Shown here: piece by piece, positions 1 through 5,531 of the stretch
Layout: each line of letters starts with the position of its first letter
How positions within the stretch are numbered: the first letter of the stretch is position 1
Assembly: GCA_025458735.1 (NCBI GenBank)
Contig: JALORV010000068.1
Location: forward strand, 1 to 7,325
Direction: 5' to 3'
Source of the DNA: Burkholderiaceae bacterium
GTDB lineage: Bacteria > Pseudomonadota > Gammaproteobacteria > Burkholderiales > Burkholderiaceae
Length of the DNA stretch: 7,325 bases
Position numbers and translations under genes: made by a program
Notes under the pieces: model-generated
Told to the model about the DNA's origin: nothing
Seen by the model: the letters and a program-made list of their open reading frames with translations, nothing else
Databases searched by the model: none

Positions 1-948
1 CATCGACGACTCGAAGCGCTGCGCGGCCAGCGCGATCAGCTCCGGGACCGCCGACAGATACCAGTAGGTGTTGGTCACGTTCACGTGCCCGACATAGGTC
101 GACAACGCCAGCATCGCCTGATCGATGTCCACGCCCTGGCTATGCCAGAGCATCACCCGACGGACGACCATCGTATGCCTCAAGTCGTGTATGCGTGGGG
201 CATGGTGAGCGCCACGGTTGTGCCAGCCCAGTTGCTCGCGCAGTCCGGCGAAGACGCGTTCTACGCCGTGCGTGCTCAGTGGCATGCCCCGTCGTTGCCC
301 TCGCGTTCCGACGAAGAACGCGGCCTCATCCTGCGCCGATTCGCCCGACAGGTCGCGCATCGATCGATAGCGACGCAATGCCTCAGTGCAGCTGTGATGC
401 ATCGGCACCTGACGTGACTTGCCGAACTTGGTTCGGTGGATGGTGAGCATCCCGTGCTCGAGATCGACATCCATGTTGCGCAGCCCCACCGCCTCGGACA
501 CCCGCAGCCCGCAGCTGCCGATCAGACCGAACAGCGTCTCGAAGACAACGCCGCGCAAGCCAGGCGCCGGCCCGAGCCGGCGCGCGGCAGCCAGCAGATC
601 GACGAACTCCTGATCGCTGTAGATGTGTGGCGCCTGTCGCTCGGGCAGACGACCGAAGATCGCATCGTCGGGGACCTCGGTGCACGGCTCGAACTGCTCC
701 AGCCATCGCGCGAACGAGCGCAACAGCTTGAGCCGGCGAGCCCAGGTGCGAGGATCGGTGCTGCCGTGGCTGTCGCACCGCGCCCAGTCGGCCATGATCT
801 CCAGAGTCAAAGGCCCGCGGTGGCCGACGGCGCCGACGTGGCACGCGAAGCTGCGCAAGGCGTAGGCCGACTTGCGCAGGTCAAAGCCCAGGCGCCGCCT
901 CTCGACCAGATAGCGCTCGACAAGGGTCCGCACGGCGGGCGCGCTCAT
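1..948 (-). CDS. Tyrosine recombinase/integrase, second gene of RIT-like set (3' end outside window)
   Basis: The reading frame is open from ATG at 948 to base 1 (316 codons, no stop), so the gene is truncated by the window edge. An N-terminal SAM-like core-binding region spans roughly residues 1-95. The C-terminal catalytic domain shows R149 (GLRVSEAVGL), K174 or K177 (RTKFGKSR), H254 and R257 (HDLRHT), H288 (GHVNVTNTYWYL) and the presumed nucleophile Y297, nine residues after H288. The complete set predicts an active DNA strand-exchange enzyme that forms a 3'-phosphotyrosine intermediate. The start codon overlaps the TGA stop of the upstream recombinase (ATGA at 945-948), which implies translational coupling and joint action at the element's ends. 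It is not a XerC/D housekeeping gene judging from the tandem context. The TYWYL...PEL stretch resembles RIT and related transposon recombinases. Confidence 0.9.
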   Translation of the reverse strand, partial: MSAPAVRTLVERYLVERRRLGFDLRKSAYALRSFACHVGAVGHRGPLTLEIMADWARCDSHGSTDPRTWARRLKLLRSFARWLEQFEPCTEVPDDAIFGRLPERQAPHIYSDQEFVDLLAAARRLGPAPGLRGVVFETLFGLIGSCGLRVSEAVGLRNMDVDLEHGMLTIHRTKFGKSRQVPMHHSCTEALRRYRSMRDLSGESAQDEAAFFVGTRGQRRGMPLSTHGVERVFAGLREQLGWHNRGAHHAPRIHDLRHTMVVRRVMLWHSQGVDIDQAMLALSTYVGHVNVTNTYWYLSAVPELIALAAQRFESSM

Positions 949-2200
949 GCTGCGCTCCCCGGCCACGGCAGGGCGACCTCGACGAGGTTGCGACTGTCGA
1001 GCTTGGCGTAGATGAGCGTCGTGTTGAGCGAACGATGGCGCAGCACGTCGGCCACTTCCTTCAGCGAAGAGCCGCCCGCGAGCAGCCGGTTGGCCATCGT
1101 GTGGCGCAGCAGGTGTGAGCGGGTGTAGGGCAACCCGGCGCGCGCGTAGGCCTGGCGGATCGTCTTGCGCACCAGATCCGGGCCGACGGGGTCATCGCGA
1201 GGGGCGATGTGACGCACGAAGACAGCACGGTTGCTGGTCTTGGGACGTTCGAACTGCAGGTACGCGGCGATGGCTTCGGCCGTGGTCGCCGGCAGCGGCA
1301 ACACGTCTTCGCGGCGGCTCTTGGTGCGGCGCAATGTGATCGTGCCGGCGCGCCAGTCGATGTCATCGAGGCTCAGCCGGGCGACCTCACCGCTGCGCAT
1401 CCCGAGATCGAGGGCACAGCGCACGATGGCGTCTGCCCGCCGCAAAGAACGGCCGGCCTGGCCGAGCGAGCCGATCAGTTGCTTGATCTCTTCGGCGGTC
1501 AATGTCTTGGGCAGTGAGGCCAATCGCCAGCTGGCCGGGTACGACACAGCTCCGATGAGCCGGTGTACGGCGTCGCCCAGCGTTGCGCGATAGCGGAAGT
1601 AGCTGCGCAACGCCGCGACTACCGCAGCGGCGCTGGCGGGCTTGCTGTACAGCTTGGCTTGTTGCGCGAAGAAGCGGCGCACATGCTCGGCCTTGATCGC
1701 CGAGAAGTCGACGGCGCCGTCACCAAAGCGCTGCAACAGCAGCCGCCCGGCGATCCGCAGCGCGGCGCTGCGCGTCTTCGGCGCAAGGCCATGAACGTGG
1801 TCCATGTGCTCGTCGTAGTGACGCAGCTCGTCATCGACCGGCGTGGCGCTCGAGGCCGGCGCAGCGATTGCGCCTTGGGCACGAAGCACCACCAGCAGAT
1901 GACCCAGCGCGGCGCTGCAGTTGCGCCGATCGCGCTGCACCGGTTCGGCGCGCAACTGCAGCGCGGAAGGTGCTCATCGAGGAACTCGGCGACAACTGTC
2001 TCATCGATGCGCCGAACGCGAATACGGCGCTGGCCAAGCCATTGCGTGAAGTGGGCAACGCCACCCAGGCAATTGCCGAACGTGCTGGCCGCGCAGGCGC
2101 GGTCGATGAGGTACTGCTTGTATGCCTGGCCGTAAGGCGCGAGAGGACCCTCGTCGAGCCAGTTGATGCAGCTGATCCGAGGCGATTGGACTGTAGCCAT
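945..2200 (-). pseudogene. Tyrosine recombinase/integrase, first gene of RIT-like set, frameshifted
   Basis: The start is ATG at 2198-2200, preceded by AGGAGA five bases upstream. About 83 codons of an N-terminal core-binding domain (MATVQSPRIS... to ...DEHLPRCSC) are followed by a frame change in a GCGCG run near 1945-1955. The remaining 335 or so codons (RAEPVQRDRRNC...) end at TGA 945-947. The span of 1256 nt is two more than a multiple of three, so removing one GC gives a 417-residue protein and fits a 2-nt repeat expansion. The distal frame keeps the catalytic residues: Arg in GMRSGEVARL, Lys in RRTKSRRED, HxxR in HLLRHT, then His in LRHRSL and Tyr in LIYAKL nine residues later. A TTG at 1955 could start the distal fragment, but it would lack the first 80 or so residues. 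The cause may be real inactivation, programmed frameshifting or sequence error. Confidence 0.85.
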
Positions 2201-2205
2201 AGCGG

Positions 2206-2211
2206 TCTCCT
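2206..2211 (-). promoter_or_regulatory. Ribosome binding site of first recombinase
   Basis: The minus strand reads AGGAGA, five bases before ATG 2200. It selects this start over an upstream in-frame ATG at 2227, which has no comparable site. A possible promoter farther upstream (TTGGCA and TAGACA with a 19-base gap) is too weak to call. Confidence 0.75.
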
Positions 2212-2245
2212 GAAGTGGGAGGACCACTGGACTCGCATGCAGAAA

Positions 2246-2349
2246 CTATGTCTAGAACTTTGCGCGGCGCCCTTGCCAAACGCTGCGCTGCGCCTTCGTC
2301 ACGCGGCTTCCCAGCGCACGATCTACGCCTAGTTGAGATCTATGCATAG
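2246..2349. repeat. Short repeats and palindromes at the right end of the recombinase element
   Basis: GATCTACGC (2320-2328) and GATCTATGC (2337-2345) are direct repeats 17 bases apart. CTATGCATAG (2340-2349) is a perfect 10-bp palindrome. CTATGTCTAGA (2246-2256) and TCTATGCATAG (2339-2349) are inverted copies matching at 9 of 11 positions. These are AT-rich islands in GC-rich DNA directly upstream of the recombinase gene, where a terminal recombinase-binding site or operator would be expected. The role is inferred. Confidence 0.4.
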
Positions 2350-2384
2350 TGGCCGGCTACGTCAGTTCGAGGTCTCGCCAGGCA
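2345..2384 (+). other. Possible decayed attC arm
   Basis: This stretch contains CATAGTGG (2345-2352) and, 10 bases later, CAGTTCGA (2363-2370). The same two words occur in the same order inside attC4 (CATAGTGG near 4911-4918 and CAGTTCGA at 4966-4973). No clear R' core follows. It could be an attC of an earlier cassette with an internal deletion, cut by insertion of the recombinase element. Two 8-mers are weak evidence. Confidence 0.3.
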
Positions 2385-2427
2385 GCTGACATTCAACGCC
2401 GATGCCGACCACCTTGAATGTCAGGTG
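2383..2427. repeat. Inverted repeat, 14-bp arms (13/14), 17-bp spacer
   Basis: The left arm CAGCTGACATTCAA (2383-2396) and right arm TTGAATGTCAGGTG (2414-2427) are complementary except at one position, with 11 consecutive perfect pairs. It has no T-tract, so it is not a typical terminator. The geometry could suit a tyrosine-recombinase site, a regulator operator or a small hairpin element. It lies between the recombinase element and the first clear attC. Confidence 0.6.
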
Positions 2428-2472
2428 ACGGGAAGACGCTCGGGAGCTCGGTCCCGGCCACAAGCGGTCCTT

Positions 2473-2604
2473 ATGAGTGCGGCTGCGCCTTGGCCCAGAC
2501 AGCTGACGGTCGGCGTGCTGCAAGGGCTTGGACACTGGTGGATGTGCCAAGACCCCAGGCGCGATGCGACAGCGTTGATGGACTTCTGGTCTGGCCTGGC
2601 GTAG
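2473..2604 (+). CDS. Possible 43-residue peptide, unknown function
   Basis: An ATG at 2473 opens 43 codons ending at TAG 2602-2604. The peptide (MSAAAPWPRQLTVGVLQGLG then HWWMCQDPRR... and ...LMDFWSGLA) is rich in Trp and hydrophobic residues, which looks more protein-like than typical random GC-rich frames. The frame is open upstream to a TAG at 2347-2349, with a GTG at 2425 as another possible start. No ribosome binding site is evident. It sits where the cargo of a cassette preceding attC1 would be and ends 36 bases before that site. It may be a remnant of a larger gene or not coding at all. Confidence 0.25.
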   Translation: MSAAAPWPRQLTVGVLQGLGHWWMCQDPRRDATALMDFWSGLA

Positions 2605-2639
2605 TCTGCGACGGGACAGTTCGCATGCGCCGCGCCGGT

Positions 2640-2774
2640 GACGCCCAACCCTTCGGTCGAGCCGACCCGCTACGGCATCCAACGCTTGGCCGCTCCGAGC
2701 CGCGGTTGTTTTCGTCCGCGCGCGGCCAAGCGTCGTCTGCCTCCGCGGGCGGCGCAGTTCGAACTTTGGGCGTC
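2640..2774 (+). other. attC1 recombination site
   Basis: The outer cores are R'' GCCCAAC (2643-2649) and R' TTTGGGC (2765-2771). With flanks, GACGCCCAA pairs with TTGGGCGTC. The inner stem ACGCTTGGCCGC pairs perfectly with GCGGCCAAGCGT before TCGTCTGCC. The first base of R' is T instead of the expected G. The site closes an earlier cassette and marks the 5' edge of the OsmC cassette. Confidence 0.85.
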
Positions 2775-2786
2775 ACCAACACATAC

Positions 2787-2790
2787 GGAG
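2787..2790 (+). promoter_or_regulatory. Ribosome binding site of the OsmC-like gene
   Basis: GGAG lies six bases before ATG 2797. It fixes the start downstream of attC1 and argues against an upstream start at 2638 that would translate the recombination site. Confidence 0.75.
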
Positions 2791-2796
2791 TCCACC

Positions 2797-3330
2797 ATGG
2801 AGCCAACTGTCTACGCCGCGCAAAAGCCTCTGAAGGCTGCGTACAAGGCGTCACCCTCCCTGGCCGTAGTGAAAGACCACGCGAGGACCTGCGGCGATTC
2901 GCCATCGGATCCGTTTCGCTCCAGAGTCGAGCCGATGGACGGCTGCGGTGTCGTGGTTCCCATCGGGACGCATGCCGCAGTCGGCGGTCCCCACGATGCA
3001 CCAACGCCCGGAGACATCCTGTGTGCTGCGTTGGCGGCCTGCCAAGACTCGGCCGTTCGCATGGTTGCCAACCTGCTCGGAGTGGAGCTGACGCACCTCG
3101 AGGTGAGAGTCACCGCAACCGCTGACGTTCGCGGTGCCATGGCCATGGACGCCAACGTGCCCGTTGGCTTTCAGGCCATCTCGTGTGACATCAGCTACTC
3201 GGTGAAGGAGGGAACCTCGACCGACCTCCTCGAGAAGCTTCAGGTCGCCGCGGAACGCTGCTGCGTCGTCCAGCAGACCCTCAAGGCGCCGCCGACGGTG
3301 AAGACAACCTTCCTGCCAGCTCGCTCGTGA
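2797..3330 (+). CDS. OsmC family peroxiredoxin-like protein
   Basis: This is a 177-residue cytoplasmic protein and the first clear cassette cargo. OsmC/Ohr-fold proteins use two conserved cysteines to reduce organic or inorganic hydroperoxides. Here the first is C82 in CAALAACQ, at the start of the central helix. The second is C156 in AERCCVVQQTL, with an extra neighbouring Cys at 155. The PTPGDILCAALA stretch is the characteristic lead-in to the first catalytic Cys. The N-terminal 60 residues are less recognisable and carry additional Cys residues at 32 and 50. The match is to the broad OsmC family rather than to classic Ohr. No signal peptide is seen. The TGA stop abuts attC2, and no promoter is visible. 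Substrate is unknown, and a role in peroxide or thiol stress is inferred from the family. Confidence 0.87.
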   Translation: MEPTVYAAQKPLKAAYKASPSLAVVKDHARTCGDSPSDPFRSRVEPMDGCGVVVPIGTHAAVGGPHDAPTPGDILCAALAACQDSAVRMVANLLGVELTHLEVRVTATADVRGAMAMDANVPVGFQAISCDISYSVKEGTSTDLLEKLQVAAERCCVVQQTLKAPPTVKTTFLPARS

Positions 3331-3383
3331 CGTCTGCCCCCTTGGTCGAGCCGACCCGCGACGGCAGGCTCCGACCCTAGACG
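3331..3383 (+). other. attC2 recombination site, shortened
   Basis: The site begins right after the OsmC stop. It has the shared CGAGCCGACC block, and GGTCGAGCC (3344-3352) pairs with GGCTCCGACC (3367-3376) leaving one unpaired G, as expected for the extrahelical base of a folded attC. The outer cores GTCTGCC (3332-3338) and CCTAGAC (3376-3382) are degenerate. The right-hand CTGCGGGCGGC...GTTCGAAC segment seen in the other sites is missing, so it is about 53 bp against 74-135 bp elsewhere. Confidence 0.7.
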
Positions 3384-3411
3384 CCACCCAAGACCCCCTG
3401 GGAGTCGCTAC

Positions 3412-3966
3412 ATGAGCAGCACCTACGAGGCCATCTCGCCCGAGCTGTCCACCTGGATAGCGGCGCAACACTTGTTCTTTGTGGCCACTGCGCCGCTCTC
3501 CCGAGACGGGCACGTGAACTGTTCACCGAAGGGCTTGGAGACGCTGCGCGTGCTGGGGCCGCGCACCGTTGCCTACCTCGACCTCACCGGCAGCGGCGCC
3601 GAGACGATTGCACACCTTCGCGAGAACGGCCGGATCGTCTTCATGTTCTGCGAGCTGTCCGGCACTCCGAAGATCGTTCGACTGCACGGGATCGGTCGCG
3701 TGGTGCTGCCTGACACGCCAGACTGGAACGAATACGCCTCCCACTTCGAACCGCATCCCGGCGCCCGGACGATCATCGTCGCGGACATCCGGCGAGTGAG
3801 TGACTCGTGCGGCTTCGGGGTCCCGAAGTACGAGTACGTGCGACAACGGAGGGGCCTGACGACCTGGGCCGAGTCCAAGGGAACAGGGGGCCTTGCGCAG
3901 TATCGGGTCGAGAAGAACAGCAATAGCATTGATGGCCTGCCTGGGCTGCCGGAGAGTAGCGCCTAG
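3412..3966 (+). CDS. Pyridoxamine 5'-phosphate oxidase (PNPOx-like) family flavoprotein
   Basis: This 184-residue cytoplasmic protein belongs to the split-barrel, FMN/F420-binding PNPOx-like superfamily. Recognisable segments are FFVATAPLSRDGHVNCSPKG (residues 22-41), VAYLDLTGSGAETIAHLREN (53-72), the IVFMFC strand (75-80), VRLHGIGRVV (89-98) and the C-terminal SCGFGVPKYEY (132-142) plus EKNSNSIDGLPGL (167-179). The length is normal for the subgroup. The family binds a flavin and performs oxidation or reduction of small molecules, but the substrate of this subgroup is not known, and it is unlikely to be the vitamin B6 enzyme PdxH. GGAG at 3401-3404 precedes ATG 3412 by seven bases. The TAG stop (3964-3966) lies inside the R'' core of attC3. 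Confidence 0.87.
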   Translation: MSSTYEAISPELSTWIAAQHLFFVATAPLSRDGHVNCSPKGLETLRVLGPRTVAYLDLTGSGAETIAHLRENGRIVFMFCELSGTPKIVRLHGIGRVVLPDTPDWNEYASHFEPHPGARTIIVADIRRVSDSCGFGVPKYEYVRQRRGLTTWAESKGTGGLAQYRVEKNSNSIDGLPGLPESSA

Positions 3967-4034
3967 CCCCTCGCTCGAGCCAACCCGCTACGGCAGGCGC
4001 TGTCTCTGCGGGCGGCTCAGCTCGAACGCTAGAC
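3961..4034 (+). other. attC3 recombination site
   Basis: R'' GCCTAGC (3961-3967) overlaps the stop codon of the PNPOx-like gene. R' is GCTAGAC (4028-4034), complementary to R'' at six of seven positions. The inner box TCGAGC (3975-3980) faces GCTCGA (4019-4024), with the shared block at 3976-3995. At 74 bp it is compact. Confidence 0.83.
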
Positions 4035-4050
4035 CTGACACCCCAACTCC

Positions 4051-4054
4051 GGAG
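4051..4054 (+). promoter_or_regulatory. Ribosome binding site of the alpha/beta hydrolase
   Basis: GGAG six bases before ATG 4061 sets the start after attC3. A longer in-frame opening from 3893 would translate the end of the previous gene and the recombination site. Confidence 0.75.
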
Positions 4055-4060
4055 CCCCGA

Positions 4061-4858
4061 ATGCAGATCCCCCAGCCCTTCGTCCGCGAGGCCGGCACGG
4101 GAGCGCCGGTTGTGTGCATCCACTCCAACGCGAGCTCGTCCGCTCAATGGCGTGGGCTCATGGAGGGTCTATCTCGCAGTCACCGCGTACTCGCCCCCGA
4201 CTGCTATGGCGCGGGCAAGAGCCCCCAGTGGCCCCTCGAGCGAGAGATGCTCCTCGAAGACGAAGTCAGGTTCCTGGAGCCCGTCTTCCACCAAGCTGGC
4301 GAACGGTTCGTGATGGTCGGCCACTCGTACGGAGCCGCAGTAGCGCTGAAGACCGCGCTGTTGCACCCGAATCGAGTCAGCGCGCTTGCCCTCTACGAAC
4401 CTACGTTGTTCGCGCTTGTCGACGCCCAGGCCGCACCACCGAATGCCGTCGACGGCATCCGAAGCGCCGTCGTCGCAGCCGTCGAAGCGCTGAACCGCCT
4501 CGATCGAGACGATGCGGCCTCTCACTTCATCGACTTCTGGATGGGTGCTGGGAGCTGGGCAGCGACTCCTGCCCAGCGCAAGCCCGCTATCGCCGACTCC
4601 GTGGTCAACGTAGGGCACTGGGCTCATGCGCTCTTCAAGGAACCGGCACCGCTGCAGGCCTTTGCCCAGCTCGATATCCCGATCCTCTACATGGTTGGCG
4701 ATCGTTCGCCGGAGTCAGCGCAAGCGGTAGCGCGACTGCTGATCCCTGCCCTGCCCAAGGTCACGACCGTGCGGTTCGCTGACCTGGGGCACATGGCCCC
4801 GGTGACGCACCCCGAGATCGTCAATGCAGCAATCGCGCAGTTTCTCAGCGAGGTCTAG
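4061..4858 (+). CDS. Alpha/beta hydrolase
   Basis: This 265-residue cytoplasmic serine hydrolase has the complete fold. The oxyanion-hole region follows strand 3 (VVCIHSNASSSAQW, residues 17-30), DCYGAGKS lies at 47-54, the nucleophile elbow GHSYG has S89, the acid D214 is in YMVGDRS, and H244 is in LGHMAP. The normal HG pair of the oxyanion hole is HS here. A helical lid lies at about 120-195. The length suits carboxylesterases, C-C hydrolases and lactonases, and the sequence alone does not choose among them. It is a cassette gene: it starts 26 bases after attC3, and its TAG stop (4856-4858) lies inside the R'' core of attC4. No own promoter is seen. Confidence 0.9.
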   Translation: MQIPQPFVREAGTGAPVVCIHSNASSSAQWRGLMEGLSRSHRVLAPDCYGAGKSPQWPLEREMLLEDEVRFLEPVFHQAGERFVMVGHSYGAAVALKTALLHPNRVSALALYEPTLFALVDAQAAPPNAVDGIRSAVVAAVEALNRLDRDDAASHFIDFWMGAGSWAATPAQRKPAIADSVVNVGHWAHALFKEPAPLQAFAQLDIPILYMVGDRSPESAQAVARLLIPALPKVTTVRFADLGHMAPVTHPEIVNAAIAQFLSEV

Positions 4859-4981
4859 CCTCTCGTTCGAGCGGACCTGCGACGGCAGGCGCCGCCTGGC
4901 CGTTCCTGGCCATAGTGGTCTTCGTCCTTCCGTGGCCAGTCGTCGTCTGCCTCTGCGGGCGGCCCAGTTCGAACGTCAGGC
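4853..4981 (+). other. attC4 recombination site
   Basis: R'' GTCTAGC (4853-4859) overlaps the hydrolase stop codon, and R' is GTCAGGC (4975-4981). The long inner stem GGCAGGCGCCGCCTGGCC pairs at about 15 of 18 positions with GGCCAGTCGTCGTCTGCC. It carries the shared block at 4868-4887 and the CTGCGGGCGG...CAGTTCGAAC right arm found in attC1. Its length is 129 bp. Confidence 0.83.
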
Positions 4982-5011
4982 CTCACTCACCGTGTATCCG
5001 CACCGGCGTGC

Positions 5012-5530
5012 ATGATGACGAGTCGCCCGCCCAGATCATCGCCGTGGGTGCTCGTTGGCTGCGCCACGGCCGCCGCTCTATGCTCCGCCTCCATGGCCGA
5101 GCCTTCACCGCGAGCCGAACTGGACTTCTTCCGCGGCACGTGGACCGTCAAGGGACACGAGGCGACGTACCGCGAGGTCTGAGACTGGTTGCCCGGTCGG
5201 GGCTTCATCGCCTGCAACGCCGAAGACCGATCCGAGTCTCCGATCAGCTTCTCAATGAGTGTGTTCGGTTACTCGGAGGCCGATGGGCAGTACACGTACA
5301 ACGGACTCTCCGGTTCAGGCTCACATCGCGCTCTTCGCGGCAGTCTTCACGAGGGCATCTGGCGCTTTCACGGGCAGTCGGATCGCGGTCCCAACTGGCG
5401 TCGATGGCAGGTCACCATCACTCCCAGTGCCACGGGCTTTCACTTCCGAGAGGAGGTGTCGGACCAGTCCGGTCCTTGGCGCCAGGTTGCAGCCCTTGAG
5501 TACGTACGCGTCTCAGCCCCGCCACGATGA
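5012..5530 (+). pseudogene. Small exported lipocalin-like (DUF1579-type) protein interrupted by in-frame TGA
   Basis: One frame runs from ATG 5012 to TGA 5528-5530 (172 residues) with a single internal TGA at 5180-5182, codon 57. The N-terminus has a basic start and hydrophobic stretch WVLVGCATAAALCSASMA, suggesting export with cleavage after about residue 29. LVGC also resembles a lipobox, but the hydrophobic run before it is short. The mature part starts ELDFFRGTWTVKGHEATYRE, typical of DUF1579/lipocalin-like beta-barrels, and continues after the stop with DWLPGRGFIAC, SMSVFGYSEADGQYTYNG, GIWRFHGQ and WRRWQVTITPSATGFHFREE. The downstream half keeps the family pattern in frame, so the interruption is recent, erroneous or read through. 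I recall Cys at this position in relatives, so TGC or TGT to TGA is plausible. No strong ribosome binding site is seen. Function is unknown. Confidence 0.7.
5191..5203 (+). other. Small hairpin just after the in-frame TGA (SECIS-like, speculative)
   Basis: CCC (5192-5194) pairs with GGG (5199-5201) around a GGTC loop (5195-5198). G5191 can pair with C5203 if G5202 bulges. GGTT precedes the stem. The GGUC loop and a bulged base recall bacterial selenocysteine insertion hairpins, but the stem is short and the loop starts only 12 bases after the TGA, nearer than in known examples. An alternative pairing, GTTGC with GCAAC (5213-5217), competes. In GC-rich DNA such hairpins are common. Confidence 0.2.
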
Positions 5531-5531
5531 G

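Larger units (their letters stand above)
1..2349 (-). mobile_element. RIT-like (recombinase in trio) element, partial
   Basis: Two tyrosine recombinase genes lie in tandem on the minus strand and overlap by ATGA, with the longer one (about 417 codons) first. Recombinase-in-trio elements are known from Betaproteobacteria as three such genes (ritA, ritB, ritC) with overlapping ends, so the window would hold A and B, with C beyond the left edge. The right boundary is inferred from the end of recognisable element-like sequence near a CTATGCATAG palindrome, just before sequence resembling an attC arm. The left terminus is not visible. The element may be inactive because its first gene is frameshifted. 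The alternative is another multi-recombinase transposon such as a Tn554 relative. Confidence 0.6.

Noticed and set aside
945..2200. First recombinase as the integron integrase intI, since it is divergent from the array and lies beside it
   Set aside because: It is about 417 residues, is coupled by ATGA to a second recombinase, and shows no recognisable IntI-specific patch between the Lys and HxxR motifs. No attI is visible before attC1.
2638..2796. N-terminal extension of the OsmC-like protein from 2638
   Set aside because: It would translate attC1. The GGAG before ATG 2797 and the normal family length support the shorter protein.
2418..3125. Plus-strand open frame of 235 codons through attC1
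   Set aside because: It is out of frame with the OsmC-like gene, Arg-rich with no motifs, and crosses a recombination site.
2851..3513. Long minus-strand open frame opposite the OsmC-like gene
   Set aside because: It has no family motifs, runs antisense to a well-supported gene and across attC2, and is typical of GC-rich shadow frames.
3893..4060. N-terminal extension of the hydrolase from 3893
   Set aside because: It overlaps the end of the PNPOx-like gene and reads through attC3. The fold begins after ATG 4061, which has a ribosome binding site.
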